Below are positions 15,746 to 23,728 of a stretch of DNA of 49,985 nucleotides, one piece after another. The position numbers were made by a program, and so were the translations under genes. Numbering within the stretch: position 1 is the first letter of the stretch; every line of letters begins with the position of its first letter. The notes beneath the pieces are model-generated. The model worked only from the letters and a program-made list of their open reading frames with translations. It ran no database searches and had not been told where the DNA came from. Location: assembly GCA_949287655.1 (NCBI GenBank), contig CASEHD010000008.1, forward strand, positions 1-49,985. Reading direction: 5' to 3'. This stretch comes from an uncultured Christensenella sp. (GTDB taxonomy: Bacteria > Bacillota > Clostridia > Christensenellales > UBA3700).

Positions 15746-16698
15746 TATTCGCCCTTCTTCTTTTGGTTTTTCAGAAGATCGGATACCGCGTCATAGCCCA
15801 TCTTCTTCATACGGTAATTGCGCGCCGCGACTTCGACGACGACCGCGAGGTTCCTGCCCGGCATGACCGGCAGCGTAAGTTTTGGCACGCTTATTCCCAG
15901 TATCTCTTCGTATTTTTCTTCGTTGCACAGCCTGTCGAAATCGGCGTCGCCGTTCCACTGCCTGAGCTCTATGACCATGTCTATGCTCTTATCGGGAAGG
16001 ACGGACGAAACGCCGTAAAGACTTCTTACGTCGATGATCCCTATCCCGCGTACTTCCATAAAGAATTTTATCCTTTCGGGCGCGGTGCCGATAAGACGGT
16101 CTTCTATCCTCTTGACTATCACCGCGTCGTCTCCGACCAGCCTGTGACCGCGGTGTATGAGTTCGAGCGCGGTCTCGCTTTTACCCAGACCGCTCTTGCC
16201 TGTCAGAAGCACGCCGATACCGCTTATCTCAAGGAAAGTCGCATGTACGCTCTTCATCGGCGCCAGCAGCCTTTCCAGGTAACCCGCGATGTCGGTATTA
16301 AGCGCCGTCGTGGTCTTATGTGAAAGAAAAACGGGGGTGTTGTATCTGGACGCTACTTCGAGCGCCAACGAACTGGGATTTATCGAGCGGGTGTAGATCA
16401 CGCAAGGAACTCTCTTTGAAAAAAGTTTTTCTATCGCCTGCTCTTTTTTGCCTTCGGGAAGCGATTTGATATAATAATATTCCGCGTTTCCGATCATCTG
16501 TACTCTGCCCTCTCCGAAATAGTCGTCGAAGCCGGCGAGTATGAGTCCCGGGCGGTTGAGCAGCGCGGAACGGAATGTGATATAATCCGTTTCGCTGCCT
16601 TGCAGAAGTTCGAGATTGCAATCCTGGCAGAAATTCTTTATCTTTACGCTTTCGCTGATAGAATATTCGCCTTCAAAAACGTTGTTCTGTTCGTTCAT
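15745..16698 (-). CDS. hprK: HPr kinase/phosphorylase
   Basis: This 317-aa protein is HprK/P, which phosphorylates and dephosphorylates the regulatory serine of HPr or Crh in response to ATP, fructose-1,6-bisphosphate and phosphate, and so controls carbon catabolite repression in Firmicutes. The Walker A loop is GKSGLGKS (167-174). The family signature is FMEVRGIGIIDVRSLYG (about 213-229). The N-terminal domain (1-130) has the usual SALLNRPGLILAGF pattern. It lies 1 nt after the HAD gene in one operon. The nearest HPr-like protein, at 13224, lacks the catalytic His but retains the serine this enzyme would act on. Confidence 0.95.
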   Translation of the reverse strand: MNEQNNVFEGEYSISESVKIKNFCQDCNLELLQGSETDYITFRSALLNRPGLILAGFDDYFGEGRVQMIGNAEYYYIKSLPEGKKEQAIEKLFSKRVPCVIYTRSINPSSLALEVASRYNTPVFLSHKTTTALNTDIAGYLERLLAPMKSVHATFLEISGIGVLLTGKSGLGKSETALELIHRGHRLVGDDAVIVKRIEDRLIGTAPERIKFFMEVRGIGIIDVRSLYGVSSVLPDKSIDMVIELRQWNGDADFDRLCNEEKYEEILGISVPKLTLPVMPGRNLAVVVEVAARNYRMKKMGYDAVSDLLKNQKKKGE

Positions 16699-16699
16699 A

Positions 16700-17512
16700 T
16701 CAGTCCCTGCAATAATTGTCCGCTATCCACGCTATAACGTCGTGGTTGTTGCTTACGCCGATCACGTCGGCGGCTGCCTTTGTCGTTTCCATCGCGTTCA
16801 TCACGGCAACGCCGAGACCCGCGTATTTTATCATAGGGATATCGTTGTCGGCGTCCCCGACGCAGATTATCTCCTCTCTTTTCAGCCCGTGCATCTTGCA
16901 GACCTTTTCGACCGCCGCGCCCTTGCTGAGACCGTAAGCGGTGAATTCGACCATAAACGGCTGCGAACGCATAAGCGACAGCCTGCCGTCATACTCTTTT
17001 GCGTATTTTTCGGCAAGCGGCAACGCGTCGTTTTTGTCTGCCATGGCAAGAAGTTTGTTGGGAGTCGCTCCCGTCCTTTCAACATAATCGGACAGTTTTT
17101 CTCCCACGAAATTGCACTTTATCTTGCAGATGTTGCAGAACATGTCTATCGCCGGGTGCGGCGTCGTACCGTAACACTTGTCGTCGATATAAACCATGTC
17201 GACGGTTTTTCCTTCGCTTTCGAGCTTTCTCAGGCAGTCGACGGCAAGGCGGTTTTCTATCGTCTGCTGCCACAGCGCCTTTTTGCTTTCTATATCGAAA
17301 ATACCGCCGCCCTGATAAACGATGACCTCGCCTTTTAACCCAAGTGCGGAAACGTGCGGATAAATCGCCTGAAACAGACGGCCGGTGGCTATAAAAAACT
17401 TGCCTCCCCTCGCCTCAAAGTCGCGTATCGCGTCGATATTCTTTTGTGAAACCTCGAATTTGTCGGAATAAAGAGTACCGTCAAAATCGCTGAAAATTGC
17501 CTTGTATTTCAT
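16700..17512 (-). CDS. Cof-type HAD phosphatase
   Basis: This 270-aa protein has the class IIB (Cof) haloacid dehalogenase layout: motif I FSDFDGTLYS near the N-terminus, motif II FIATGR, a cap region in the middle, and motifs III/IV GVAMNAMETTKAAAD preceded by ICVGDADNDIPM. It should dephosphorylate a sugar or nucleotide phosphate. I chose ATG 17512, giving MKYKAIFSDFDGTL; the frame is open to 17533 but starts there with TTG. GAGAG lies just upstream. It is first in the operon with hprK, the 58-aa gene and the YwaF-like gene. Confidence 0.88.
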   Translation of the reverse strand: MKYKAIFSDFDGTLYSDKFEVSQKNIDAIRDFEARGGKFFIATGRLFQAIYPHVSALGLKGEVIVYQGGGIFDIESKKALWQQTIENRLAVDCLRKLESEGKTVDMVYIDDKCYGTTPHPAIDMFCNICKIKCNFVGEKLSDYVERTGATPNKLLAMADKNDALPLAEKYAKEYDGRLSLMRSQPFMVEFTAYGLSKGAAVEKVCKMHGLKREEIICVGDADNDIPMIKYAGLGVAVMNAMETTKAAADVIGVSNNHDVIAWIADNYCRD

Positions 17513-17550
17513 ATATTCTCTCGCGTACGACAAAACGCCCGTACATATTT

Positions 17551-17579
17551 ATCATATAGCCGCGCGCGGGTTTTGTCAA
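17551..17579 (-). promoter_or_regulatory. promoter of the HAD-hprK operon
   Basis: Minus strand: TTGACA (17574-17579), 17 nt, TATGAT (17551-17556). It sits between uvrC and the HAD gene, so the operon can be transcribed apart from uvrC. A 5-bp GC hairpin at 17591-17608 just before it may end uvrC transcripts weakly. Confidence 0.75.
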
Positions 17580-17620
17580 ACAAATATATCCCGCTTACCT
17601 CTGCGGGCGTTACGCCGACG

Positions 17621-19459
17621 TCACTCTCCGTCCTTTTTATGAAAAGCCGAATAGACGTTCTCCGCGGTGCGCCTGTCTATGCCTTTTACAGCCGTAAGCT
17701 CATCAATACTCGCGTTTTTTATGTTGTCAAGCGTCTTGAACGCGTCGAACAGCAGTTTAACGCGGGTCTTTCCTACTCCTTCGACGGCAAGAAGCGCGCT
17801 TTTAGTCTGCGACGTCTTTCGCAGACTTCTGTGAAAAGTTATCGCAAAGCGGTGCGCTTCATCCCTTATCCTCTGCAACAGCTTGAGCGCGTAACTGTCT
17901 CTCGGCAGTATGACCGGCGCGCTCCGACCGGGGATAAACACCTCTTCTTCGCGTTTTGCAAGACTTATGAAATTTATTCCCTCGGTATCGCAACCGGCGA
18001 CGACTTCCATAACGCTGCTGAGCTGTCCTTTGCCTCCGTCGATGATGATAAGATCGGGTCTCGACGAAAAACTTACGTCCTCCGATCTTTCCGTAATGTC
18101 TTTGAGCCTTCTTGTCAACGTTTCCTGCAGACAGGCAAAGTCGTCGTTGCCGGCAACGGTCTCTATCTTAAATTTGCGATAATGCGACTTTTCGGGCTCT
18201 CCGTTCACGAACACGACCATCGAAGCGACCTTGTTCGTGCCGCTTATATGCGAAATGTCGTAACATTCCATTCTTACCGGCAGTTTGGGCAGATGCAGAT
18301 ATTCCGCCAGCTGCAACACGCCGCCCATCGTCATATTCTCTTTCCTTTCGCGTACCGAAACGGATTTTTCCAGATAGTCCTGCGCGTTGCCGACCGCCAT
18401 ATCCGCCAGCTGCCGTCTTACCCCCTGATGCGGACAGAGTACGTTTATCTTCTTCCCCGCTTTTTCAGAAAGGTATTCCTGCAAAACGTCCGCGTCGTCG
18501 ATGGCAGTCGAGGTCACGATCTCGCCGGCGATATACCCGGTCATATCGTAATAGCGCAGAATAAAGTTGGAAAGCGCGCTGCCTTCGTCGAGAGATACGC
18601 CATCAACGACGTGCTTGTCGCCGCCGACTATCTTGCCGCCGCGGACGAATATCACCGCCGCGACAGTGTTCAGTCCGTTGGTCGCGACCGCGAACACGTC
18701 CATATCGTAATCTTTGGGAAGCGCGCCGACCTGCCGTCTTACCAGCTTTTCCAGCGCCTGCAATTTCTGCTTATAGGTAAGCGCAAGCTCGTACTCCTCT
18801 CTGTCCGACGCCTCTTTCATCTTTTGGGTCAGTATCTCGGCGATCTTCTTGTCGTTGCCTTGCAAAAACGAGATTATCTCCTTTATCACCCCGTCGTATT
18901 CTTCGCGCGAAATCAGCCCCGCGCACGGCGCGTAGCACCTCTTTATGTGGTAATTGAGACAGGGTCTGTGTCCCGCCGGAACTTTGGTAAGATCCATCTT
19001 GCAGGTACGCACGCAGAACGCGCTGTTGATAAGCCCCAGTATCTCCTGCGTGCTTATCCCCTGCATATACGGTCCGAAATATTTTGCGCCGTCGTTTTTC
19101 AGCTTTCTGACCACTTCGACGCGCGGAAACGGCTTTTTAACGTCGATCTTTATAAAAGGATAGCTCTTATCGTCCTTTAAAAGTATGTTGTACGGCGGCT
19201 TATGTTTCTTGATGAGGTTGTTTTCGAGGACTAACGCTTCGACCTCGTTCGCCGTGATGATATAGTTGAGGTCGCGTATCTTTTCGACCAGTTTAATGAC
19301 CTTTACCGTGCGGTTTGCCTTGTTGCCGAAATACTGGTGCACTCGCTTATATAGGTCGCGAGCCTTGCCGATATACAGTATCTGCCCGGCTTCGTTGTAC
19401 ATAATATAAACGCCGCTCTTGTGAGGTAGGTCTTTGAGTTTCTGCTCCAACTGCTTCAT
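17621..19459 (-). CDS. uvrC: excinuclease ABC subunit C
   Basis: This 612-aa protein is the dual-incision nuclease of nucleotide excision repair, acting with UvrB on damaged DNA. Domains in order: GIY-YIG nuclease (residues 10-90, SGVYIMYNEAG, ILYIGKARDLYKRV), a cysteine-containing middle (CLNYHIKRCYAPCAG), a UvrB-interacting UVR motif, the RNase H-like C-terminal nuclease (RMECYDISHISGTN, IIDGGKGQL) and a helix-hairpin-helix pair at the end. Full length. A TATAAT lies only about 8 nt before the ATG, with no clear RBS between, discussed as a finding. Confidence 0.95.
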   Translation of the reverse strand: MKQLEQKLKDLPHKSGVYIMYNEAGQILYIGKARDLYKRVHQYFGNKANRTVKVIKLVEKIRDLNYIITANEVEALVLENNLIKKHKPPYNILLKDDKSYPFIKIDVKKPFPRVEVVRKLKNDGAKYFGPYMQGISTQEILGLINSAFCVRTCKMDLTKVPAGHRPCLNYHIKRCYAPCAGLISREEYDGVIKEIISFLQGNDKKIAEILTQKMKEASDREEYELALTYKQKLQALEKLVRRQVGALPKDYDMDVFAVATNGLNTVAAVIFVRGGKIVGGDKHVVDGVSLDEGSALSNFILRYYDMTGYIAGEIVTSTAIDDADVLQEYLSEKAGKKINVLCPHQGVRRQLADMAVGNAQDYLEKSVSVRERKENMTMGGVLQLAEYLHLPKLPVRMECYDISHISGTNKVASMVVFVNGEPEKSHYRKFKIETVAGNDDFACLQETLTRRLKDITERSEDVSFSSRPDLIIIDGGKGQLSSVMEVVAGCDTEGINFISLAKREEEVFIPGRSAPVILPRDSYALKLLQRIRDEAHRFAITFHRSLRKTSQTKSALLAVEGVGKTRVKLLFDAFKTLDNIKNASIDELTAVKGIDRRTAENVYSAFHKKDGE

Positions 19460-19570
19460 ACCCGTAATTATATCACACTAAAAAAATAATATAAAGCAAT
19501 TTGTACCCGCCCCCGCAAAGCGGCGTTCCGTATCTCATTAATATATGCGGTACGGACAATGTTTAAAACG

Positions 19571-19599
19571 TTGACTTTTACCGGAATATATTGCATAAT
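19571..19599 (+). promoter_or_regulatory. promoter of a candidate small RNA
   Basis: TTGACT (19571-19576), 17 nt, CATAAT (19594-19599) on the plus strand, with no plus-strand gene for 1 kb downstream. It is followed by three hairpins, the last terminator-like. Confidence 0.65.
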
Positions 19600-19605
19600 A
19601 GTAAA

Positions 19606-19683
19606 GCAAGGTAAAACTTGCGTTGACTGTGGTATTTACATACCTGCGCAGGGCTCCCTCAAAAGCGGGAGCCTTTAATTTTT
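19606..19683 (+). ncRNA. candidate structured small RNA, about 78 nt
   Basis: Downstream of a good promoter are three perfect hairpins in a row: 19606-19621 (5-bp stem, 6-nt loop), 19631-19644 (5-bp stem, 4-nt loop) and 19652-19673 (7-bp GC-rich stem), the last followed by TTTAATTTTTG as in an intrinsic terminator. No start codon with an RBS fits in this interval. It is not SRP, tmRNA, 6S or RNase P RNA by length or motif. It lies between uvrC and the ArsR gene, antisense to neither. Confidence 0.5.
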
Positions 19684-19714
19684 GTCCCGATTTTCTTTAT
19701 CGGGAAAACCGCGC

Positions 19715-20068
19715 TCAGCCGGCGTTCTGCGCAAACTGTTTCGCGCCGGTTAACAGAACTTCGTTGACGAACGGATTGACGACCGCGTAAAGTATGAGTT
19801 TCCCCGCCCTGCGACAATCGACTATCTTTGCGTCTTTGAGCAGCCTCAGCTGATGCGAGACCGTACTTTGCCTCATGGAAAGGATAAAAGAAAGATCCGC
19901 AACGCACAATTCTTTCATAGAAAGCGCGGATAATATCCTCAGCCGCGTATTGTCGGAAAACACGTCGAAAAACCTCGCCAGATTTTCCGTCGCCGCCTTA
20001 GGCGGCATACTTCTCATTATGCTTCTCTCCTGCTGTTCGGTGATAGTAAGGCAACCGTCGTAATACAT
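19715..20068 (-). CDS. ArsR/SmtB-family transcriptional regulator
   Basis: This 117-aa winged-helix repressor has the canonical core: FDVFSDNTRLRILSALSMKELCVADLSFIL, here split as FSDNTRLRILSAL then the ELCVADL metal-site-type motif, and a recognition helix in MRQSTVSHQLRLLKDAKIV. The cysteine of ELCVADL is kept but the second cysteine seen in ArsR/CadC (ELCVCDL) is Ala, so the effector may not be a thiophilic metal. The wing is RRAGKLILYAV. It starts at ATG 20068 behind AAGGAG. No adjacent target gene is on the same strand. Confidence 0.88.
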   Translation of the reverse strand: MYYDGCLTITEQQERSIMRSMPPKAATENLARFFDVFSDNTRLRILSALSMKELCVADLSFILSMRQSTVSHQLRLLKDAKIVDCRRAGKLILYAVVNPFVNEVLLTGAKQFAQNAG

Positions 20069-20570
20069 ATTATCTCCTTTAATGCCGGCGCTTCGCCGAC
20101 AGAATAATTTTGCCGCGTGTCTTTTGCATTCCGTGACCCGTCAAGGTGTGTCGGTACGGTCCGATCATTATCGCAAGTGCCCCGTTAAAGCGCGTCGCAA
20201 TTGCCGAAAGCCGTTCCGGGCTGACTATCTGCAGATACCGTACCCGGCAACCGCGAGGTTTATGCGTATCGTTTTGCAGCGCAAACCAGTCTCGCATTGC
20301 CGTCGACCGGTGACTTGCAGCCGGATTAAGGTAAATCCGTATGCAGATAACAGCAGCACTCGATACCGATCGGTTCTTGCAATTCCGACTGTCTCTCACA
20401 GCGGTCAACAGGCAGCTTTCAGCCCGACTACCTCAACCCCGCATACCGTTGAAGTGCCGGTAATAAGGCAGGCAACGCATATCCCGAAAAGACGCAACGC
20501 CGACGTTTTACCCGGACAGCGCGACGCATAAATATTTTCGTATGAACATATTATATAACGTTGAAACAGG
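20069..20570. other. 500-nt stretch without a supported gene
   Basis: Overlapping open frames run on both strands here, but they are rich in Arg, Ser and His with no RBS or recognisable motif, as expected for chance frames in GC-rich DNA. I see no terminator, repeat or RNA gene. Confidence 0.55.
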
Positions 20571-20624
20571 TGAAAAAACGGCGCTTTTGTCGTTTAAAGA
20601 AATATTTTGTAAAAGAGGTGGAAC

Positions 20625-20789
20625 ATGAATAATATGTTGCTTTTATTACTGCTCTGCTGCGGCGGAAACAACGAACAATGCGCCGCAAACCGCTGCGACC
20701 CGATGACCCTGATAATCTGCTGCCTTGCCTTTTCGAAATGTCTGGGCACGAACTCGTCAAATCTTGCCGACACAAACTGTTGTTGCTGA
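20625..20789 (+). CDS. cysteine-rich small protein, 54 aa
   Basis: An AGAGGTGG lies 5 nt before ATG 20625 and the frame ends at TGA 20787-20789. The product has 10 cysteines in 54 residues: it begins MNNMLLLLLLCCGG, continues CAANRCDP and LIICCLAFSKCLG, and ends in CCC. The leucine run could be a membrane anchor or weak signal. The pattern is too regular to be chance, and the RBS is good. I do not recognise a named family. It lies about 280 nt from another cysteine-rich gene and close to spoIVA, so a role in the spore envelope is possible but unproven. Confidence 0.6.
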   Translation: MNNMLLLLLLCCGGNNEQCAANRCDPMTLIICCLAFSKCLGTNSSNLADTNCCC

Positions 20790-21035
20790 CAGGCATCCCT
20801 CATATCCTATGCAAATATCAGGCGACAGAATGCAAAGGCTTTAAATTAAAGCTAGAAATACACGATAAGCTTAGATAAAGATATGCCGTGCCGTACTGTT
20901 CCTGAATAATACGCGGGAAGTTTATCGACAAACCGGGCGTCGCCGGCAAAACAGATATGACATTTACCGAAATCGGAATTTTATCGAGCCGTATAATTTA
21001 TCGAAACGTTAATTTTGTCAAAACCGGGAACAAAA

Positions 21036-21066
21036 AATACGGGGCGAAAACGCCCCGCTTTTTTTG
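21036..21066. terminator. bidirectional terminator after the cysteine-rich gene
   Basis: Perfect 7-bp stem (21040-21046 with 21051-21057), AAAA loop, T-runs on both strands. It ends the minus-strand gene at 21076. Confidence 0.85.
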
Positions 21067-21075
21067 CCGCTCTGT

Positions 21076-21312
21076 TCAGAAACACGAGCAGGAATTGCAA
21101 CCGCACGAAGAAGCGCCGTCGACCCGTACCAACGCGAGTACGAACTCCTGACCGTACGACGAATACCAACCGCAAGGGTTTACGTAGTACGGAAGATCGG
21201 AAACATTGCTTGCGCACGAATTGCAGGAATTACAAGAGCCGCAGAACGACGAACGGGAAAAGCAAGAACCCGAACAAGATCCTGAGGCGCAATTATTTGC
21301 AAAGTAACACAT
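21076..21312 (-). CDS. cysteine-rich small protein, 78 aa
   Basis: Thirteen of 78 residues are cysteine, arranged as two clusters: an N-terminal half with CASGSCSGSCF and a repeat FCGSCNSCNSCAS (Cys24, 27, 30, 33, spaced by three), then a middle segment without cysteines (FVLALVRVDGAS) and the C-terminal CGCNSCSCF. The spacing resembles coat-type or metallothionein-like proteins more than a zinc finger. ATG 21312 follows AAAGGA at 9 nt; the frame is open to 21357 but that part overlaps a strong leader hairpin. It lies directly downstream of spoIVA on the same strand, with its own terminator. No family recognised. Confidence 0.65.
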   Translation of the reverse strand: MCYFANNCASGSCSGSCFSRSSFCGSCNSCNSCASNVSDLPYYVNPCGWYSSYGQEFVLALVRVDGASSCGCNSCSCF

Positions 21313-21329
21313 ATTGCACGTCCTTTTCA

Positions 21330-21347
21330 GCGCGGCAAAAGCCGCGC
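21330..21347 (-). promoter_or_regulatory. leader hairpin of the 78-aa cysteine-rich gene
   Basis: Perfect 7-bp GC stem with a 4-nt loop lies 17 nt before the start codon, next to the RBS. It may stabilise the mRNA or modulate translation; it has no T-tract that would make it a terminator in the gene's direction. Confidence 0.4.
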
Positions 21348-21541
21348 GACAATACATTTAATGCTACGCAGCGGTCTTAAGTGAAGATAATAAAATATTT
21401 GTAATATTTTGTATTATTAATTATTATCAATTAGTATAAATGCCGACAAATTACCGTTCTTGTGCCAATACGGTTAAACGCCGGCAAAAATATCGCGACT
21501 GCGCCGCCCGCTTTAAAGGCGGACGGCGAGTTTCTCTTTTG

Positions 21542-23017
21542 TCAAAGCAATATGCACAACACTCCGCCTTTACCTTCGTTGACGATCCTGTTCACGGTCT
21601 TTCTGAGTTTAAGTCTGGTATCAGCGGGCATCGAAGCCAGCTTTGACGTCAAGCCGTCTTTTGCGATACTGTCGAGAGACTTCCCCAGCATATTCGTCTT
21701 CCAGACCCCCTTTTCGTCTTCGCCGAAGCCATCGAGCCACTCTTTAAGCACGTTTTCGTCCTGCGCTTCGCTCATTATCGGATTCACCTCTGTTTCAACG
21801 TCCACTTTCATTATATGATAAGACGGCGCGCTTGCCTTGAGTTTTACGCCGTACCTCGCGCCGCGTTTGACTATCTCCGGCGCGTTGAGGTTCATATCGT
21901 CGTCGGTCGGTACAACGACGCCGTAACCGAATTCGTCCGCCTGTTTTACAGCGTCCGCAAGCTTGTCGTACTGTTTTTTCGCATAGCCGAGCGACTTGAT
22001 ATAAGAGACCAGCTCAAAGTCGTTCTCTATTTTAAGATCGCATTGCCTGCTTAACACGTCGTAGAAAAGCCCCTGCACAGGCGTGAGTTCAAGGGTTATC
22101 TTACCCTTTCCGAAGTCAACGTCGATATTCGCTATCTTCTGAATATACTCGTCGCCCTCGAACGCCGCGGCAAGTTTTGAGTAATCGCCGATGACCTTCA
22201 CGTCCGCGGCAGCCGCAACCGTTTTGTCTATGATATCGGTTATGATCTCGTTGTCTCTCTTCAGCGCCTGCAACCACTTGGGCATGCTTACGCCGATGTT
22301 TTCGACCGGGAACTGCATCAGCACCGCTTTGAGTATCTCCGCTATCTCTTCCTTTTCCATTTCTGCGACGTTGCGTAGAATGACAGGCACGCCGTATTTT
22401 TCATTAAGCTTATTCGCCAGTTTCTTACTGTCCGCGTCCTTTTCGTTGCGTGTATTCAACACGACGACAAACGGCTTGCCCAGTTCCTTCATCTCGTTTA
22501 CGATGCGCTCTTCGGCGCTTTCGTACGCCTTTCTGGGAAGCTCCGTCACGGTCCCGTCGCTGGTAACGACTATGCCGATCGTCGAATGGTCGGTCATAAC
22601 TTTGCGTGTGCCGGATTCCGCCGCCTTTTCAAACGGCATCTTTTCTTCGCTCCACGGCGTATCAACAAGGCGAGGTTTGCCGTCCTCGGTATGTCCTTCG
22701 GCGCTGCCGACAAGATAGCCCACACAGTCGATAAGCCTGACCTTGGCTTTCAGATTTTCGCCGAGGCTTACGGTCTCAGCTTCGTCGGGTACGAATTTGG
22801 GCTGTGTCGTCATTATCGTCTTTCCGTCGGCAGATTGCGGCAGCTCGTCGATAACGCGCTTTCTGCGGTGAGCGTCCTTGATCGCCGGCAGGACGAGATT
22901 CTGCATGAACTTTGTGATAAAAGTGGATTTTCCCGTACGCACGGGTCCCACCACGCCGATATAGATATCTCCGCCGGTACGCATAGAGATATCGCGGTAT
23001 AAGTCGAACTGTTGCAT
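21542..23017 (-). CDS. spoIVA: stage IV sporulation protein A
   Basis: This 491-aa protein is SpoIVA, the ATPase that polymerises on the outer forespore membrane to form the basement layer of the spore coat. The N-terminal TRAFAC-type ATPase domain has the Walker A loop GPVRTGKS (24-31). The extreme C-terminus (GGVLCILL) matches the localisation tail of the family. Length equals that of the Bacillus protein (492 aa). I chose ATG 23017, giving MQQFDLYRDIS, behind GGAGGG; the open frame further upstream covers a promoter and terminator and is not coding. A sigma-E type promoter precedes it. Confidence 0.97.
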   Translation of the reverse strand: MQQFDLYRDISMRTGGDIYIGVVGPVRTGKSTFITKFMQNLVLPAIKDAHRRKRVIDELPQSADGKTIMTTQPKFVPDEAETVSLGENLKAKVRLIDCVGYLVGSAEGHTEDGKPRLVDTPWSEEKMPFEKAAESGTRKVMTDHSTIGIVVTSDGTVTELPRKAYESAEERIVNEMKELGKPFVVVLNTRNEKDADSKKLANKLNEKYGVPVILRNVAEMEKEEIAEILKAVLMQFPVENIGVSMPKWLQALKRDNEIITDIIDKTVAAAADVKVIGDYSKLAAAFEGDEYIQKIANIDVDFGKGKITLELTPVQGLFYDVLSRQCDLKIENDFELVSYIKSLGYAKKQYDKLADAVKQADEFGYGVVVPTDDDMNLNAPEIVKRGARYGVKLKASAPSYHIMKVDVETEVNPIMSEAQDENVLKEWLDGFGEDEKGVWKTNMLGKSLDSIAKDGLTSKLASMPADTRLKLRKTVNRIVNEGKGGVLCILL

Positions 23018-23046
23018 AAATTCCCTCCAAAGGTTTGTTCTTTTAT

Positions 23047-23075
23047 AAGGTATGGAGAAAAATAAAAAAATATGA
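23047..23075 (-). promoter_or_regulatory. sigma-E type sporulation promoter of spoIVA
   Basis: Minus strand: TCATATT (23069-23075), a 14-nt spacer, CATACCTT (23047-23054). This fits the Bacillus sigma-E consensus (-35 KMATATT, -10 CATACANT) with one -10 mismatch. spoIVA is sigma-E dependent in Bacillus subtilis, which supports the reading. Confidence 0.75.
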
Positions 23076-23089
23076 CCCGAAAAGGTCAT
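23061..23089 (-). terminator. terminator of the TIR-methyltransferase/GNAT operon
   Basis: Minus strand: 6-bp stem (23084-23089 with 23072-23077) followed by a T-rich run (23061-23071). Its T-run and right arm overlap the -35 box and spacer of the spoIVA promoter. Confidence 0.7.
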
Positions 23090-23199
23090 CTTGCAAATAA
23101 CGGAAAACCGAAACAAGTGATTTTCACCTTGCTTATGCCATCTTTTATATGCCGTTTTACCGGACAACTTCAACCGCGCCGCTATGTAATAAATTCAGA

Positions 23200-23727
23200 T
23201 CAGTTAAGTTTTTTATAAAACAAAATTCTCTTCATTCCGCCGTATTTGACAAGCGTTTTGACAGCTTCAAACCCACATTTCGTGAGGTTGTTTGAGCTGT
23301 AATTGTTTTTTGGCGAAACAGTTGAACACGCCCCTTTGAAGCCTTCTTCCGCGGCGTATTCAACAAGTCTTTCGATCAGCATGCGCTGGATGCCTCTGCC
23401 TCTGAAAGCCGGTCTGACTATCGTAAGTTTAACGTTTGCGTAATTTTCCACGTCCTCGCAACCGTCAAGCGAATAAGCGAGATTTTCTTTGTCTTTCCCC
23501 GCCGCATAAAGTATTCCGAAGCCGACAATTTCTCCGCCGCAGTATGCGCCGAGTACGAGAGACTTTTGATTGAAACAAACCTCTAAAGTTTCGTAAGTGT
23601 TTCTGCGCAGAAGGTCCGGGTCGTCAAGTACGGCAAAAGCTTCTTCCTGTATTTCAAGCAAGGTCGGTATGCAGTCTTTTTCGAGTTTTTTGAAAATTAT
23701 TTCTTTAAGGCAACCTTTTTTATCCAT
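23200..23727 (-). CDS. GNAT family N-acetyltransferase
   Basis: This 175-aa protein has the GNAT fold, which transfers acetyl from acetyl-CoA to an amine. The acetyl-CoA loop is seen in RPAFRGRGIQRMLIERL (motif A, R-G-R-G-I-Q), after a beta-4 strand with NVKLTIV. Motif B follows at NNYSSNNLTKCGFEAV. ATG 23727 is preferred (GGAGGT 8 nt upstream); it sits 1 nt from the stop of the TIR-methyltransferase gene, so both are one transcript. The substrate cannot be inferred. Confidence 0.85.
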   Translation of the reverse strand: MDKKGCLKEIIFKKLEKDCIPTLLEIQEEAFAVLDDPDLLRRNTYETLEVCFNQKSLVLGAYCGGEIVGFGILYAAGKDKENLAYSLDGCEDVENYANVKLTIVRPAFRGRGIQRMLIERLVEYAAEEGFKGACSTVSPKNNYSSNNLTKCGFEAVKTLVKYGGMKRILFYKKLN

Positions 23728-23728
23728 T

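Noticed and set aside
17573..19180. 535-codon plus-strand open frame opposite uvrC
   Set aside because: It is the mirror of uvrC, which has full-length homology; the plus-strand translation shows no domain and no RBS.
20082..20531. 149-codon plus-strand frame between the arsR gene and the cysteine-rich gene
   Set aside because: Arg/Ser/His-rich composition, no RBS, no motif; overlapping frames on the other strand are equally open.
21076..21312. SCIFF-type or other radical-SAM-matured RiPP precursor
   Set aside because: Cysteine spacing does not match SCIFF and no maturase gene is nearby; kept only as an unknown cysteine-rich protein.
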